Source of the DNA: Prostheceraeus crozeri
Lineage: Eukaryota; Platyhelminthes; Polycladida; Euryleptidae
DNA length: 64,000 nucleotides
Reading direction: 5' to 3'
Assembly (NCBI GenBank): GCA_907163375.1
Contig: CAJQUW010003390.1
Coordinates: 62,001-126,000 of the forward strand
Part shown: piece after piece, positions 58,701 through 64,000 of the stretch
How the letters are laid out: each line of letters opens with the position of its first letter
Position numbering within the stretch: the first letter of the stretch is position 1
Notes under the pieces: generated by a model
Seen by the model: only the letters and a program-made list of their open reading frames with translations
The model's database searches: none
Told to the model about the DNA's origin: nothing
Position numbers and translations under genes: made by a program

Positions 58701-61700
58701 AGATTGCTGAAGTATAAAAAGACACTCCATTATTTACTCATTGTTTAATGTTGATTAATTGCATTATATTTTGAAATCATTGCCATTAATAATTTCTTCT
58801 CACAATTCTTGGCGTGTGATTAAAACGTTTTTGTGTCAGCATCTTGAACATCAATCTTGAAATTTACTTTTGTATTGGAGATAAATTATGGCATACTTTC
58901 CTCTGCTTCAGACGACGTGAGCCCCACCAATCCACTGGAGGAGATCAATTCTCGTGACGAGGCAGTTTTGGATAGACGAATAGATCAACTGATTTCGCAG
59001 TGGCGGAATAGTCCGGATATGCTGTTTGCTGTTAATCCAATTGATGGCAGTTTGTTGGCTTGGTAAGTATTTGGCAAAAGCAAAAGTCTCTTTACAGGTC
59101 ATGCCAGCGGTAAGACACATTTCATGCGTTATTCCTTTCAGAATGCATCTCGTCTCCTGAGTTGAATTTTATAGGGGTAAAAAATGTGTAAATTTTAAAT
59201 CCGGCGATAAAACAAATCTACATTATGTTATGTGAATATGCTTTTTCCTAAATAGTAAATAGTACAATTTTTCTATAGCAGTTATGGTCCTATCATTTTT
59301 TATCACTCATATTTTGACTTTCCTATTTTGTTATTCCTAGTAAAATGAAGTCATAGCCATTTAAATTGTTCTCGCACTCTATGTTCGGGGCAAGCAAGGA
59401 AACCAGTGCAGTTCAACCGACTATTCTAGATGCATTAATTCAGTTTGATCTAAGTCCTCAACCATCATCAGAACAGTCTACTTTCTAATGCTGTTGACGC
59501 AATACGCCTCAGTAGGTTGGGCGGCTTAACTTTACTGAGAAGTCCACAGCAAAAATGCGACACGGGGCCGAACCCCCTCGACGTATAGATGGGGTTTATA
59601 TAGGACTAGAGTTGATTTATATTTTATCAAATCACTAAATTTAAAGTGAAGCAACACCTTCTTTACCACCAGTCAAACGAGAATTCAATGTTTGTCACTA
59701 ATTGATTAGACAACTGGTTGCATAGATATTGATTCATGATGCATCAATTTCCAATTTCTATGTATGAAGCAGGTTTGATCCAAAAGATAGGTTGGGAGAG
59801 CATCAGGACACTGAGGAACCTATACCATAATCAAAGAGCGACTATGCGACTGGACAACGAGCTTACAGACTATGTCAGTATTAAACGAGTACGGCAAGGA
59901 TGTGACGCATCACCTGCTTTACTCAATCTGTATTCGGAATACATACTAAGAGGATGTGAAGAAGAATACCAGAACTGTGGAATAGTAATCAACGGTAAAA
60001 GAATCGATGAGGTATGCCGACGATACAGTGCTTATAGCTGACAACGAAGGTGACCTCCAGCGTATGCTAGTCGTGGTCAATCGAGCAAGTCTAGACTATG
60101 GATTAAAGATCAATGCAGGAAAAACTAAGGCTATGGTCATCTCCAAAGATAAGTCGCCAGGGCACTACAAAAGGATGCAGACTACGATAGACGGAGTCTG
60201 CATAGAACAGGTCAAATAATTTGTTATCTGGGATCCATGGTGACGGCCGACGGCAGATCTGAGTGCGAAATCAAGAGGCGAAGTGCGATAGTCAAAGCTC
60301 AATTTATGAAAATGAAGAAGCTGCTAACAAACAAGAAGGTCAACATCCAAACCAGAATACGGTTTATGCAGTGTCACATCTGGTCTGTCCTTCGATACGG
60401 GTCAGACACATGGACCTTTAACGCCACGCTCGAGATGTGGTTTTACCGGCAACTACTCCGTGTTCCATGGACGGCGAGAAGAACGAAAGCGCAAATTCTG
60501 AAGTAGTTAAGGAGAGAAATTGCCGTTTTCTCTAAAATCGCCAGAGCAAAGTCTGCATTGTTTGGGCACGTAATACGAAAAGAAGGAGTGCTAGCGCTGA
60601 TATTGACCGGGAAGAGAGCGAGAGGACGACAGCGAATGGTGTGGACATCAAGCAATGGACGGGGCTAAAATGACACAACTCGCCACCTCTGCAAAGAACC
60701 GTGACGAGTTTTCCGGCATAGTGCGCCAACTGCGACCCGTAGATGAGACCTAATGGATGGATATGAAGACACTGTTATCACATATATTTTGCGTCTTTTT
60801 GATATCTTTGCAAATTCTTTTCTAATGATATTCTCGCTGTTTTATTTTGCAGGACCGTCGACTACCTGGATAACGATGAGCCTCGATGTCCTCGTCAAGC
60901 ACAAGTCAGCTTCGCCTCTCGTCTTCCTCAAGCTATTCCAATAGGAGATGCCATGTCAATGGGATCACATCTTTTCCTATATCCAACCCGCGAATTGATG
61001 ACAGACACCGTATCGAGTCGTGCTTGGCGAAATCAGATGAATTCCATTTGTGCACGGAGGCATTCCACAATGTGGAGTAGACATGAAACGCTGGTGAATC
61101 CTTGGAAGGAAGCTCCACCTCCTCTTTTCCAAAGTGCCAGTGGAAGAAATTCCGGGGGCGTGACAATAGCGGCAAACGCCGTGATGATATCTAAACATGA
61201 GAACGGATCTTTAAATCAATGGCAGCTGAGCTTTGCCGACAACAGCAAGTACCAAGTGAGTGACGACAATGACTGGCAGTTCTTCAGCTGAAAAACCCTG
61301 TCATTTTGATAAATATCAGGTTTTATCAACATGAGGCCATCTAGTATGTCTGAGACCAGGGTTCTTGGATTGACATCGCTCGGTAGATATGAGTGATACT
61401 TATCCTGGAGGCATTTATCTATCAACGACGCACTGTGTTGATAAATGTGAAATGTGGTTCTTGCTGTTCCTTATTGAACAAAATCCAGCAATGACGTGTA
61501 AAAAAGGAAGATAGGAATGAGTCTGTTTTAATATTTTTGTGATTTAACTGTAAGATGATAATGATATTGTATAATCTCAAGAAATTGTAATCGTAATTGC
61601 ATTTTCTTTATTCATAATCAATACGTGGTTAGAATATATGTCGATATATGCAATCACAAAATGACTCAATCAGGGTTCATGATAAATCGGTGACATGTAC

Positions 61701-62853
61701 TAAAGGATACAGTTAGATAATATATTCGAGTCTCAACGTTCACAACCTCCTGAAATGTAGACAGAAATTGGTTTCAGAGTTTACTAGGTTAGTTGTATAA
61801 TCGAAGAGCGATTTCTTCGTTTGCTTAGAATATCGGAGGCGTTTTGGGGCACATGCATGTACAATTTTTGTATATTGAGCAAATGTCTATTACATGATGT
61901 CACTTTCTTAGATAGTTCTTTCACTAATTTGTGCGATCGTCTTTCTATAAGTGAAGAGCATTTGTCAATTTTAATAGCACGCTTCTGAATTCTTTCGAGT
62001 TTCATATCAAGCTTATTGGTAAGGATGTGAAAACTAGGTATCCCATGCATTCTCCACAGGAAGCGAATTATCGCACTGCAAATATGCAGATTATTTCGCT
62101 TATCAGATGAAGATAAGAAATATGGATTTCTCATGTGCAGCATGCAGGTAGCTCTGTTTACCCGCCTTTTTCTACTTAGCATTCATATACAGAGTACTTT
62201 TATCTCAATCACGCACAATATTATGTACAGGCGTAATTTTTTCGAGCAATGATGGAGTAAATTTGACGGCTATCACGCTTAAAATCACGACGCATTAGTG
62301 GAAAGGTAGATGATGTGGACAGATAGGCCTTCCGGATAATAGCAGGAATGACGATGTTTTTTATATGAATGGTACAAATCATCACATGCTTATGCTGTTT
62401 ATTTAACTTTGATATGCTCATTTGTCTTGTTAATACTGTATGAAGACGTAAGTCCTTTACTCACGGTAGCAATCGTTTTGTAATCAACTTGTTTGATTTG
62501 TTTTAGACTATTCTCAGTCTTTCACATGTGGCGCGGATCAGTGGTCATCGTTTCCACACAAATAGTGCTGCTTGTCATCCGGCGTTGCCTCTTATGCTGA
62601 CCACAAGTCATCACAATCTGCCTGCTGACCAGCAGGATGACGCAGCGGAGCGGCATCGTCGCCGATCCATGCCTCAACGACCGTTTGAGTCCTCTCCCTA
62701 TGCTAGTTCCTTCTCCTCAGAGCTCATTCTGTGGCAAGTGGAGTCGGTTGGACCTTTGACCAGAGCAGGAGGCTTGACAGAGCTGGCGAGAATCAATTCC
62801 CCTAATATCAGTGCTTTCACCAATGTAACGTGGTTGCCTACACTTCTGCCAAG
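37622..62853 (+). CDS. DMXL: DMXL-like gene (DmX-like / Rabconnectin-3 alpha), ten N-terminal exons, partial
   Basis: Ten exons with matching phases and GT-AG borders encode a protein aligning in order with the N-terminal WD40 region of DMXL1/DMXL2. Landmarks are AYASGCDLVIL...DFTRKQIIPG, SYGNVVKIFEP, LAWSPLGDKLLTCG, VVDFSWRKASRYMP, EDGICRVWTET, DMLFAVNPIDGSLLAW, MISKHENGSLNQW, GHRFHTN...LTTSHHN and SELILWQVESVGPL. The family's proteins are very large WD40 scaffolds on endosomal/synaptic membranes that regulate V-ATPase assembly and Rab3/Notch traffic. The first coding exon (usually MNLHQVLTGA...) was not found in the window, and the 3' exons lie beyond it. Start and end given here are therefore exon limits, not gene limits. 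Confidence 0.93.
37748..38698 (+). other. Intron with one unexplained coding-like stretch
   Basis: Nothing recognised except an open, strongly acidic stretch at about 38241-38347 (KLIEAKDNDDIVDELETQD), ending in a stop. It could be the tail of a transposon protein. Confidence 0.5.
38699..38749 (+). CDS. DMXL: DMXL-like exon b
   Basis: 17 codons, phase 0: IAVSYGNVVKIFEPCSQ, matching the conserved IAASYGNVISIFEP of DMXL. Acceptor TTTTTCAG and donor GTAGGT. Confidence 0.9.
38916..39121. mobile_element. Palindromic MITE, 206 bp
   Basis: The ends AATCAAATCAAGCAAAACTC and the inverted GAGCTTTGCTTGATTTGATT pair over about 60 bp. The inner TCTAGACGGGC/GCCCGTCTGGA also pairs, so the element is nearly one long hairpin. 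Superfamily not determined; an ATT/AAT-type target is possible. Confidence 0.8.
39172..39335. repeat. Degenerate minisatellite, about 30-40-bp units
   Basis: Repeated TATAGTCAATTCATTC-(A/T)GGTCATTG-type units occur about five times with considerable divergence. Confidence 0.7.
39434..39802 (+). CDS. DMXL: DMXL-like exon c
   Basis: 123 codons, phase 0 to 0. Contains the WD40 strands SSVLALAWSPLGDKLLTCGT and ACIKRVSFSSDGALFASMME, with WHVVWQC between. Human DMXL reads ITWDPTGSRLLTGSSYLQLW and HLMKFSPDGEFFATAGKDD at these places. An acidic, serine-rich insert (SEQNGNVNREAEDD) separates the two. Donor GTTAGT. Confidence 0.93.
39803..41229 (+). other. Intron with one copy of a dispersed repeat
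   Basis: The repeat at 40708-40884 recurs at 52452-52628. The rest shows no recognised feature. Confidence 0.6.
40708..40884 (+). repeat. Dispersed repeat, copy 1
   Basis: Shares AATTCGAAGAATTCAGATCA and several other blocks (AGAGATAGGAAA, GTCGTGCG, TTATTATTAAA) in order with 52452-52628, same orientation, about 75% similar by eye. Type unknown. Confidence 0.7.
41230..41366 (+). CDS. DMXL: DMXL-like exon d
   Basis: 45 codons plus two bases (ends in phase 2): ESCTIEVWFNCASEND ... VVDFSWRKASRYMP. The last block matches VNGFSWRKTSKYMP of DMXL, a very conserved motif. Donor GTAAGT. Confidence 0.95.
41436..41606 (+). CDS. DMXL: DMXL-like exon e
   Basis: Completes the split codon after a 69-bp intron and encodes GAIVNSLVSSCEDGICRVWTET, a WD40 strand (human: VLLTCCKDNVCRLWVET). 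A threonine/glutamine-rich linker and GRLLSYLIR follow. Ends in phase 2, donor GTAAGT. Confidence 0.92.
41607..44150 (+). other. Intron with a LINE 3' end and short tandem motifs
   Basis: Holds the zinc-finger LINE end at 43453-43653 and a cluster of GTGACCCG/AGTGACCCA motifs at 42880-42960. An open stretch near 42297-42440 has splice-like ends but no DMXL similarity. Otherwise nothing recognised. Confidence 0.6.
43453..43653 (+). pseudogene. LINE ORF2 C-terminal end with a C2H2 zinc finger
   Basis: Encodes an arginine/alanine-rich linker (RLEEEAAARQRRKHAAAA) and then CACELCGRVCRPRIGLLSHLRTH followed by a stop. This single C-terminal C2H2 finger with RIGL.SH.RTH is characteristic of the last residues of certain LINE-type reverse transcriptase proteins. 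A 3' tail with AATAAA (43728) follows. The rest of the element is missing, as in a 5'-truncated copy. A small host zinc-finger protein is less likely given one finger and no upstream coding. Confidence 0.65.
44151..44260 (+). CDS. DMXL: DMXL-like exon f
   Basis: One base completes the previous codon, then MRSRQLNPLISNGISMAG and KFLHFHLAATISSQS. FHLAATI corresponds to FHIAASI of DMXL. Ends in phase 1, donor GTTAGT. Confidence 0.88.
44261..45062 (+). other. Intron, nothing recognised
   Basis: A short similarity (TAGGTGCTGAGTATATCGCT at about 44800 versus about 43927) is the only repeat seen. Confidence 0.5.
45063..45221 (+). CDS. DMXL: DMXL-like exon g
   Basis: Two bases complete a codon, then IPLPPFVSGRGHRGRDGYFI, LHWMNNKEMQFTIEATKLLL and LKHKLGTLDNN. 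This matches VVHWLNNKEIHFTLSMEVFL of DMXL. Ends in phase 1 at a GTAATA donor. A 13.7-kb intron follows. Confidence 0.92.
45434..45518. repeat. Short palindromic element with AGGGCGC ends
   Basis: Begins AGGGCGCTTGGTAC and ends with inverted GTAGGTAGCGCCCT, 85 bp. Related to the hairpins at 46434 and 46561. Confidence 0.6.
46434..46597. repeat. Pair of perfect or near-perfect hairpins, tandemly repeated
   Basis: AAGGGCGCTTGGT...ACCAAGCGCCCTT (46434-46470, 13-bp stem) and AAGGGCGCATGGTAC...GTACCAAGTGCCTTT (46561-46597) are each followed by ATTG(A/G)AAATTCAAAATTT. Further half-sites lie at 46709-46721 and near 46744 and 46783. They may be terminal repeats of a MITE that has collapsed onto itself. 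Confidence 0.75.
46927..49679 (+). mobile_element. Degraded hAT-type DNA transposon, about 2.75 kb
   Basis: Inverted ends AGGGTGTCTAC (46927-46937) and GTAGACACCCT (right), with a shared inner GATATCCTGGA, bracket a decayed transposase gene at 47170-49292. A clear 8-bp target duplication could not be read, though both flanks contain TTCTTG. Ends of the CAGGGTGTC type are common in hAT elements. Confidence 0.7.
47170..49292 (+). pseudogene. hAT-family transposase, decayed
   Basis: Recognisable blocks in order: DKLGYVVTFGLSPHFQKEIL, FDEALNKIVQRGHQDLWIRY, MYYLFKDSPARRADYW and, at the C-terminus, LWAVVRKVLV then ISKDMLIENLHES. The last is the hAT C-terminal dimerisation region (usually LW..VR.LLVLSHGQA.VERGFS.NK...ENL). 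The DSPARRADY block is typical of a widespread transposase-like family in fishes and invertebrates. Blocks fall in all three frames with several stops (for example after the 47418-47744 and 48652-48882 frames), so it is a pseudogene. A plausible 60-bp GT-AG intron lies at about 48841-48901. Confidence 0.8.
50490..50663 (+). pseudogene. Tc1/mariner (IS630)-type transposase remnant
   Basis: Two frames give KDKLIFIQCSTPPYCN (usually FQQDGAPPHYA) and DKESPDAC...YWPARSPNMKPCDFF (usually WPARSPDLTPLDFFLWG), the third catalytic region of IS630/mariner transposases. Frameshifted and with stops. Upstream and downstream parts are too decayed to place. Confidence 0.75.
50734..50863. mobile_element. PIF/Harbinger-like MITE, 130 bp
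   Basis: Inverted ends AGATCCATTCACACCGGACG and CGCTTCACGTGTGAGCGGACTT are flanked by TAA on both sides (50731-50733, 50864-50866). This fits the 3-bp TWA target of PIF/Harbinger. GC-rich interior with CGCGGCG motifs and no coding capacity. Confidence 0.6.
51480..51650 (-). repeat. tRNA-derived SINE, copy 1
   Basis: The minus strand starts with a tRNA-like head (CTCCGTGACACGATGGCTAA, A-box region) and a B-box-like GGTCGAGCCCC. A body with GGAAGGGTATCTGGAC follows. Older, more diverged than the copy at 62999. Confidence 0.75.
52452..52628 (+). repeat. Dispersed repeat, copy 2
   Basis: Partner of 40708-40884, same strand. Confidence 0.7.
54451..54650 (-). repeat. tRNA-derived SINE, copy 2
   Basis: Same family as 51480-51650 and 62999-63185. 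Head GGTCTATGTGGCACAGTGGT on the minus strand, B-box region GTCGAGCCCC, tail ending in GGGGGAGTAGTGACGTTAAA. Confidence 0.8.
56480..56623 (+). pseudogene. LINE 3' end (reverse transcriptase C-terminus remnant)
   Basis: SKHSYGHHFFTLDVTNHWNSLPSSERN resembles the last residues of CR1/L2-like LINE proteins (R....FF..RV...WNSLP..V..A.SV..FK). The frame opens at 56261, but only this part is recognisable. A fragment of a 5'-truncated copy. Confidence 0.6.
58912..59062 (+). CDS. DMXL: DMXL-like exon h
   Basis: Completes the phase-1 codon after the long intron. Encodes DDVSPTNPLEEINSRDEAVL, then QLISQWRNSPDMLFAVNPID and GSLLAW. Human DMXL has LLKDWRRNADMLFTIHPMDG SLLVWH. Ends in phase 2 within the tryptophan codon, donor GTAAGT. 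Confidence 0.95.
59063..60852 (+). other. Intron carrying a truncated LINE
   Basis: Most of its right half is the LINE at 59736-60755. The left half shows no recognised feature. Confidence 0.7.
59736..60755 (+). pseudogene. 5'-truncated LINE reverse transcriptase
   Basis: Reading in successive frames: LRNLYHNQRATMRL and RVRQGCDASPALLNLYSEYI, then RYADDTVLIADNEGDLQRML and GLKINAGKTKAMVISK, then DGRSECEIKRRSAIVKAQF and EMWFYRQLLRVPW. Last come GRQRMVW-like and FSGIVRQLRPVDET at the end. This is the palm (YADD) and thumb of a LINE reverse transcriptase plus its C-terminal region. The upstream endonuclease and fingers are missing. Frameshifts lie near 60010 and 60217-60237, and stops at about 60217 and 60504, so it is dead. 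Same strand as the host gene, inside a 1.8-kb intron. Clade not assigned. Confidence 0.88.
60853..61255 (+). CDS. DMXL: DMXL-like exon i
   Basis: One base completes the tryptophan, then TVDYLDNDEPRCPRQAQVSF and ASRLPQAIPIGDAMSMGSHL. The C-terminal part is NAVMISKHENGSLNQWQLSF and ADNSKYQ. Human: VDWLDEYQPGMFRQVQVSFVSRIP and NVMMISKHADGSLNQW. 134 full codons, ends in phase 0, donor GTGAGT. Confidence 0.96.
61256..62506 (+). other. Intron with an antisense LINE fragment
   Basis: Holds the minus-strand LINE-like remnant at 61784-62182. Otherwise nothing recognised. Confidence 0.6.
61784..62182 (-). pseudogene. LINE-like C-terminal fragment, minus strand
   Basis: RMHGIPSFHILTNKLDMKLERIQKRAIKI with following RRSHKLVKELSKK and a basic tail resembles the end of CR1/Jockey-type LINE proteins, where W......LERIQKRALKII is common. 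Only this end is recognisable. Moderate confidence. Confidence 0.45.
62507..62853 (+). CDS. DMXL: DMXL-like exon j
   Basis: TILSLSHVARISGHRFHTNS followed by PLMLTTSHHN, SSELILWQVESVGPLTRAG and ELARINSPNISAFTNVTWLP. Human: TVLSISHKSRYCGHRFHLN, LTTSHHN, SELILWRVDPVGPLSFSGG, VSELARINSLHVSAF. An insert rich in arginine and proline follows the histidine pair. Ends in phase 2 (donor GTAAGT), so the gene continues to the right. Confidence 0.96.
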
Positions 62854-62998
62854 GTAAGTGCATGGCAAGCTTTCTAATCATTGATCGCGTAACCTGACTT
62901 GTAAAAAATCAATAGATGATACAGCTTTCAACTGAGTTCGATAATATGAAATTAACAACGGAATGCGTTTTCGACTTTTTATATTGTCACTATATGAA

Positions 62999-63185
62999 GC
63001 TTTAACATCACTACTCCCCCATATTGGGGACTTGGACGGCGCTGACTCAGCCAGACTTTTCTGGAGCGTTGTGGCATTTCTGGTCCGGATGCCCTTCCTG
63101 TCGACTTCCTATGACACTTTCGGGGCTCGACCTCTGGACCAAAAGATCGCTAGGCCAAACACTTAACCACTGTGCCACGGAGACC
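62999..63185 (-). repeat. tRNA-derived SINE, copy 3 (best preserved)
   Basis: Minus strand: TGGTCTCCGTGGCACAGTGG and GGTTAAGTG (A-box like), then GGTCGAGCCCCGAAAGTG (B-box like). The body contains GACAGGAAGGGCATCCGGAC and the end GGGGGAGTAGTGATGTTAAA. The tRNA head is of the long-variable-arm kind (Leu/Ser-like), but the source tRNA was not determined. Confidence 0.85.
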
Positions 63186-63218
63186 ACATTATCTAGATTT
63201 TCACTATGTAAAGCACTA

Positions 63219-64000
63219 CAGTCGAACCTCTACATAGTGAATTTCAATAGATCAGATAAAAAATCACTATGAGGTTTTCTAAAATTTGATGTAATATTGG
63301 TCTTAAAGTAAGCATTTACAAATTTTATAGGGGTAATTGCCAGTCATACTGCATTGTGTCACAATGTCATATTAAATGATAATGTAAACTCAAGATCCAA
63401 GATGTAACTACTATAAAATAATCAGTACTGTATACAGTATAAGCTACATACATTATTAATTATGAACGATGGAATGGCTGTCAATGCTAGTTTGTACAGT
63501 ACGTCGCTCGTCAACAGAAGCAATAATGTTTTCTACTCGATTAAAATCTTGTTAATCAAGATGCAAGGTCACTTTTCCTTTCAAGGAATTCCTTGATGTG
63601 ACTCAGCAGTCGGTACGCTTGAAAACGTAAAAAAAGCACAAGTAAACTTGAAACTATCAGCTACATTACTTCTTGATTTGTGTCTAAAATTAGATTCTAA
63701 ACTTATAGACTTTAACAACTAAGGAAACTTTGGAGTAATAAGTATCATCGAACTACTCACCTCAATAAAGGTAGTACACGCACATGGGATGCGCAATAAT
63801 TATAAAGTACAATTAAAGATCAATACATACTTGATGTAGAATATTCATTATGTAGAGATTGAGACAACAAAGGGACTAAATGATATACTCACTATGTAGA
63901 GATATGTCACAAGCTCAAAGTATGCCATTTTTGATGGGATCAAAAATTTAATTCACTATCAGGAGGGATTCACTTTGTAGATGTTCACTATACAGAGGTT
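63219..64000. mobile_element. Pogo/Tigger-like non-autonomous element, cut by the window end
   Basis: The left end CAGTCGAACCTCTACATAGT after TA is a known style of Tc1/mariner-pogo terminus. The last 16 bases of the window (CACTATACAGAGGTT) are the inverted match. About six bases plus TA are expected just beyond. Interior has repeated CACTATGTAGAG motifs and no coding capacity. Confidence 0.75.

Larger units (their letters stand above)
45222..58911 (+). other. 13.7-kb intron packed with transposon remnants
   Basis: Contains the AGGGCGC palindromes (45434-46800), a hAT-type element (46927-49679), a mariner-like remnant, a Harbinger-like MITE, two SINEs, a dispersed repeat copy and a LINE end, each listed separately. 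Stretches 52640-54440, 54660-56480 and 56630-58911 show no recognised feature. Confidence 0.8.
62854..64000 (+). other. Partial intron with a SINE and a cut-off MITE
   Basis: SINE at 62999-63185 and a pogo/Tigger-like short element from 63219 to the window end. Otherwise nothing recognised. Confidence 0.7.

Noticed and set aside
54900-58800. Further host exons in the long intron
   Set aside because: Exons g and h join in matching phase (1 to 1) and family order. No intervening DMXL-like sequence found.
59581-59735. Coding sequence upstream of the LINE fragment
   Set aside because: No reverse transcriptase or endonuclease motif could be read left of 59736. It appears to be plain intron.

Overview
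The window is eukaryotic, AT-rich and almost certainly from an invertebrate metazoan. The evidence is a spliced host gene with GT-AG introns whose exons match the DmX-like (DMXL/Rabconnectin-3 alpha) WD40 family, a tRNA-derived SINE, LINE remnants, and a Polinton (Maverick). I cannot name the phylum from sequence alone. No rRNA, tRNA gene or CRISPR array was seen.

Positions 1-37084 form a tandem direct duplication. Copy A (1-24852) and copy B (25958-37084) look about 99% identical where compared by eye. Each copy carries one large insertion that the other lacks. Copy A holds a 17.7-kb Polinton (2383-20129, 6-bp target duplication TATATT), and copy B shows the unfilled site at 28368-28373. Copy B holds a 4.0-kb LTR retrotransposon (31887-35877, 5-bp target duplication TAAAC), and copy A shows the unfilled site at about 23652-23656. 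The two copies may be a true tandem duplication or two haplotypes placed end to end by an assembler. The duplicated unit also contains a long fold-back (palindromic) repeat with a hAT-like element nested in it.

The Polinton has about 0.8-kb terminal inverted repeats starting AG, with a perfect 17-bp-stem hairpin near each tip. It encodes most of the expected set: protease-like piece, integrase with a parvovirus-type phospholipase A2 region in the same open frame, double jelly-roll major capsid, penton-like minor capsid, A32/FtsK-type packaging ATPase, protein-primed type DNA polymerase B, and small membrane-active or core-like proteins. Less expected are a fibre-like coiled-coil protein with a phage tail-fibre motif, a possible sliding-clamp-like protein split by a nested Tc1/mariner-type MITE, and a two-segment membrane protein lying partly inside the terminal repeat. 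Short GC-rich mini-hairpins are scattered through the element, some inside open frames. This copy is broken in several genes (of the order of five or six breaks), although its insertion is recent.

Positions 37622-62853 carry ten exons (plus strand) of the DMXL-like gene, covering the N-terminal WD40 part after the first coding exon. The first coding exon was not found, and the gene runs off the right edge. The introns hold a degraded hAT-type transposon (46927-49679), a mariner-like remnant, several MITEs and palindromes, three same-strand SINE copies, and LINE 3' ends. The right edge is the start of a pogo/Tigger-like short element cut by the window end.
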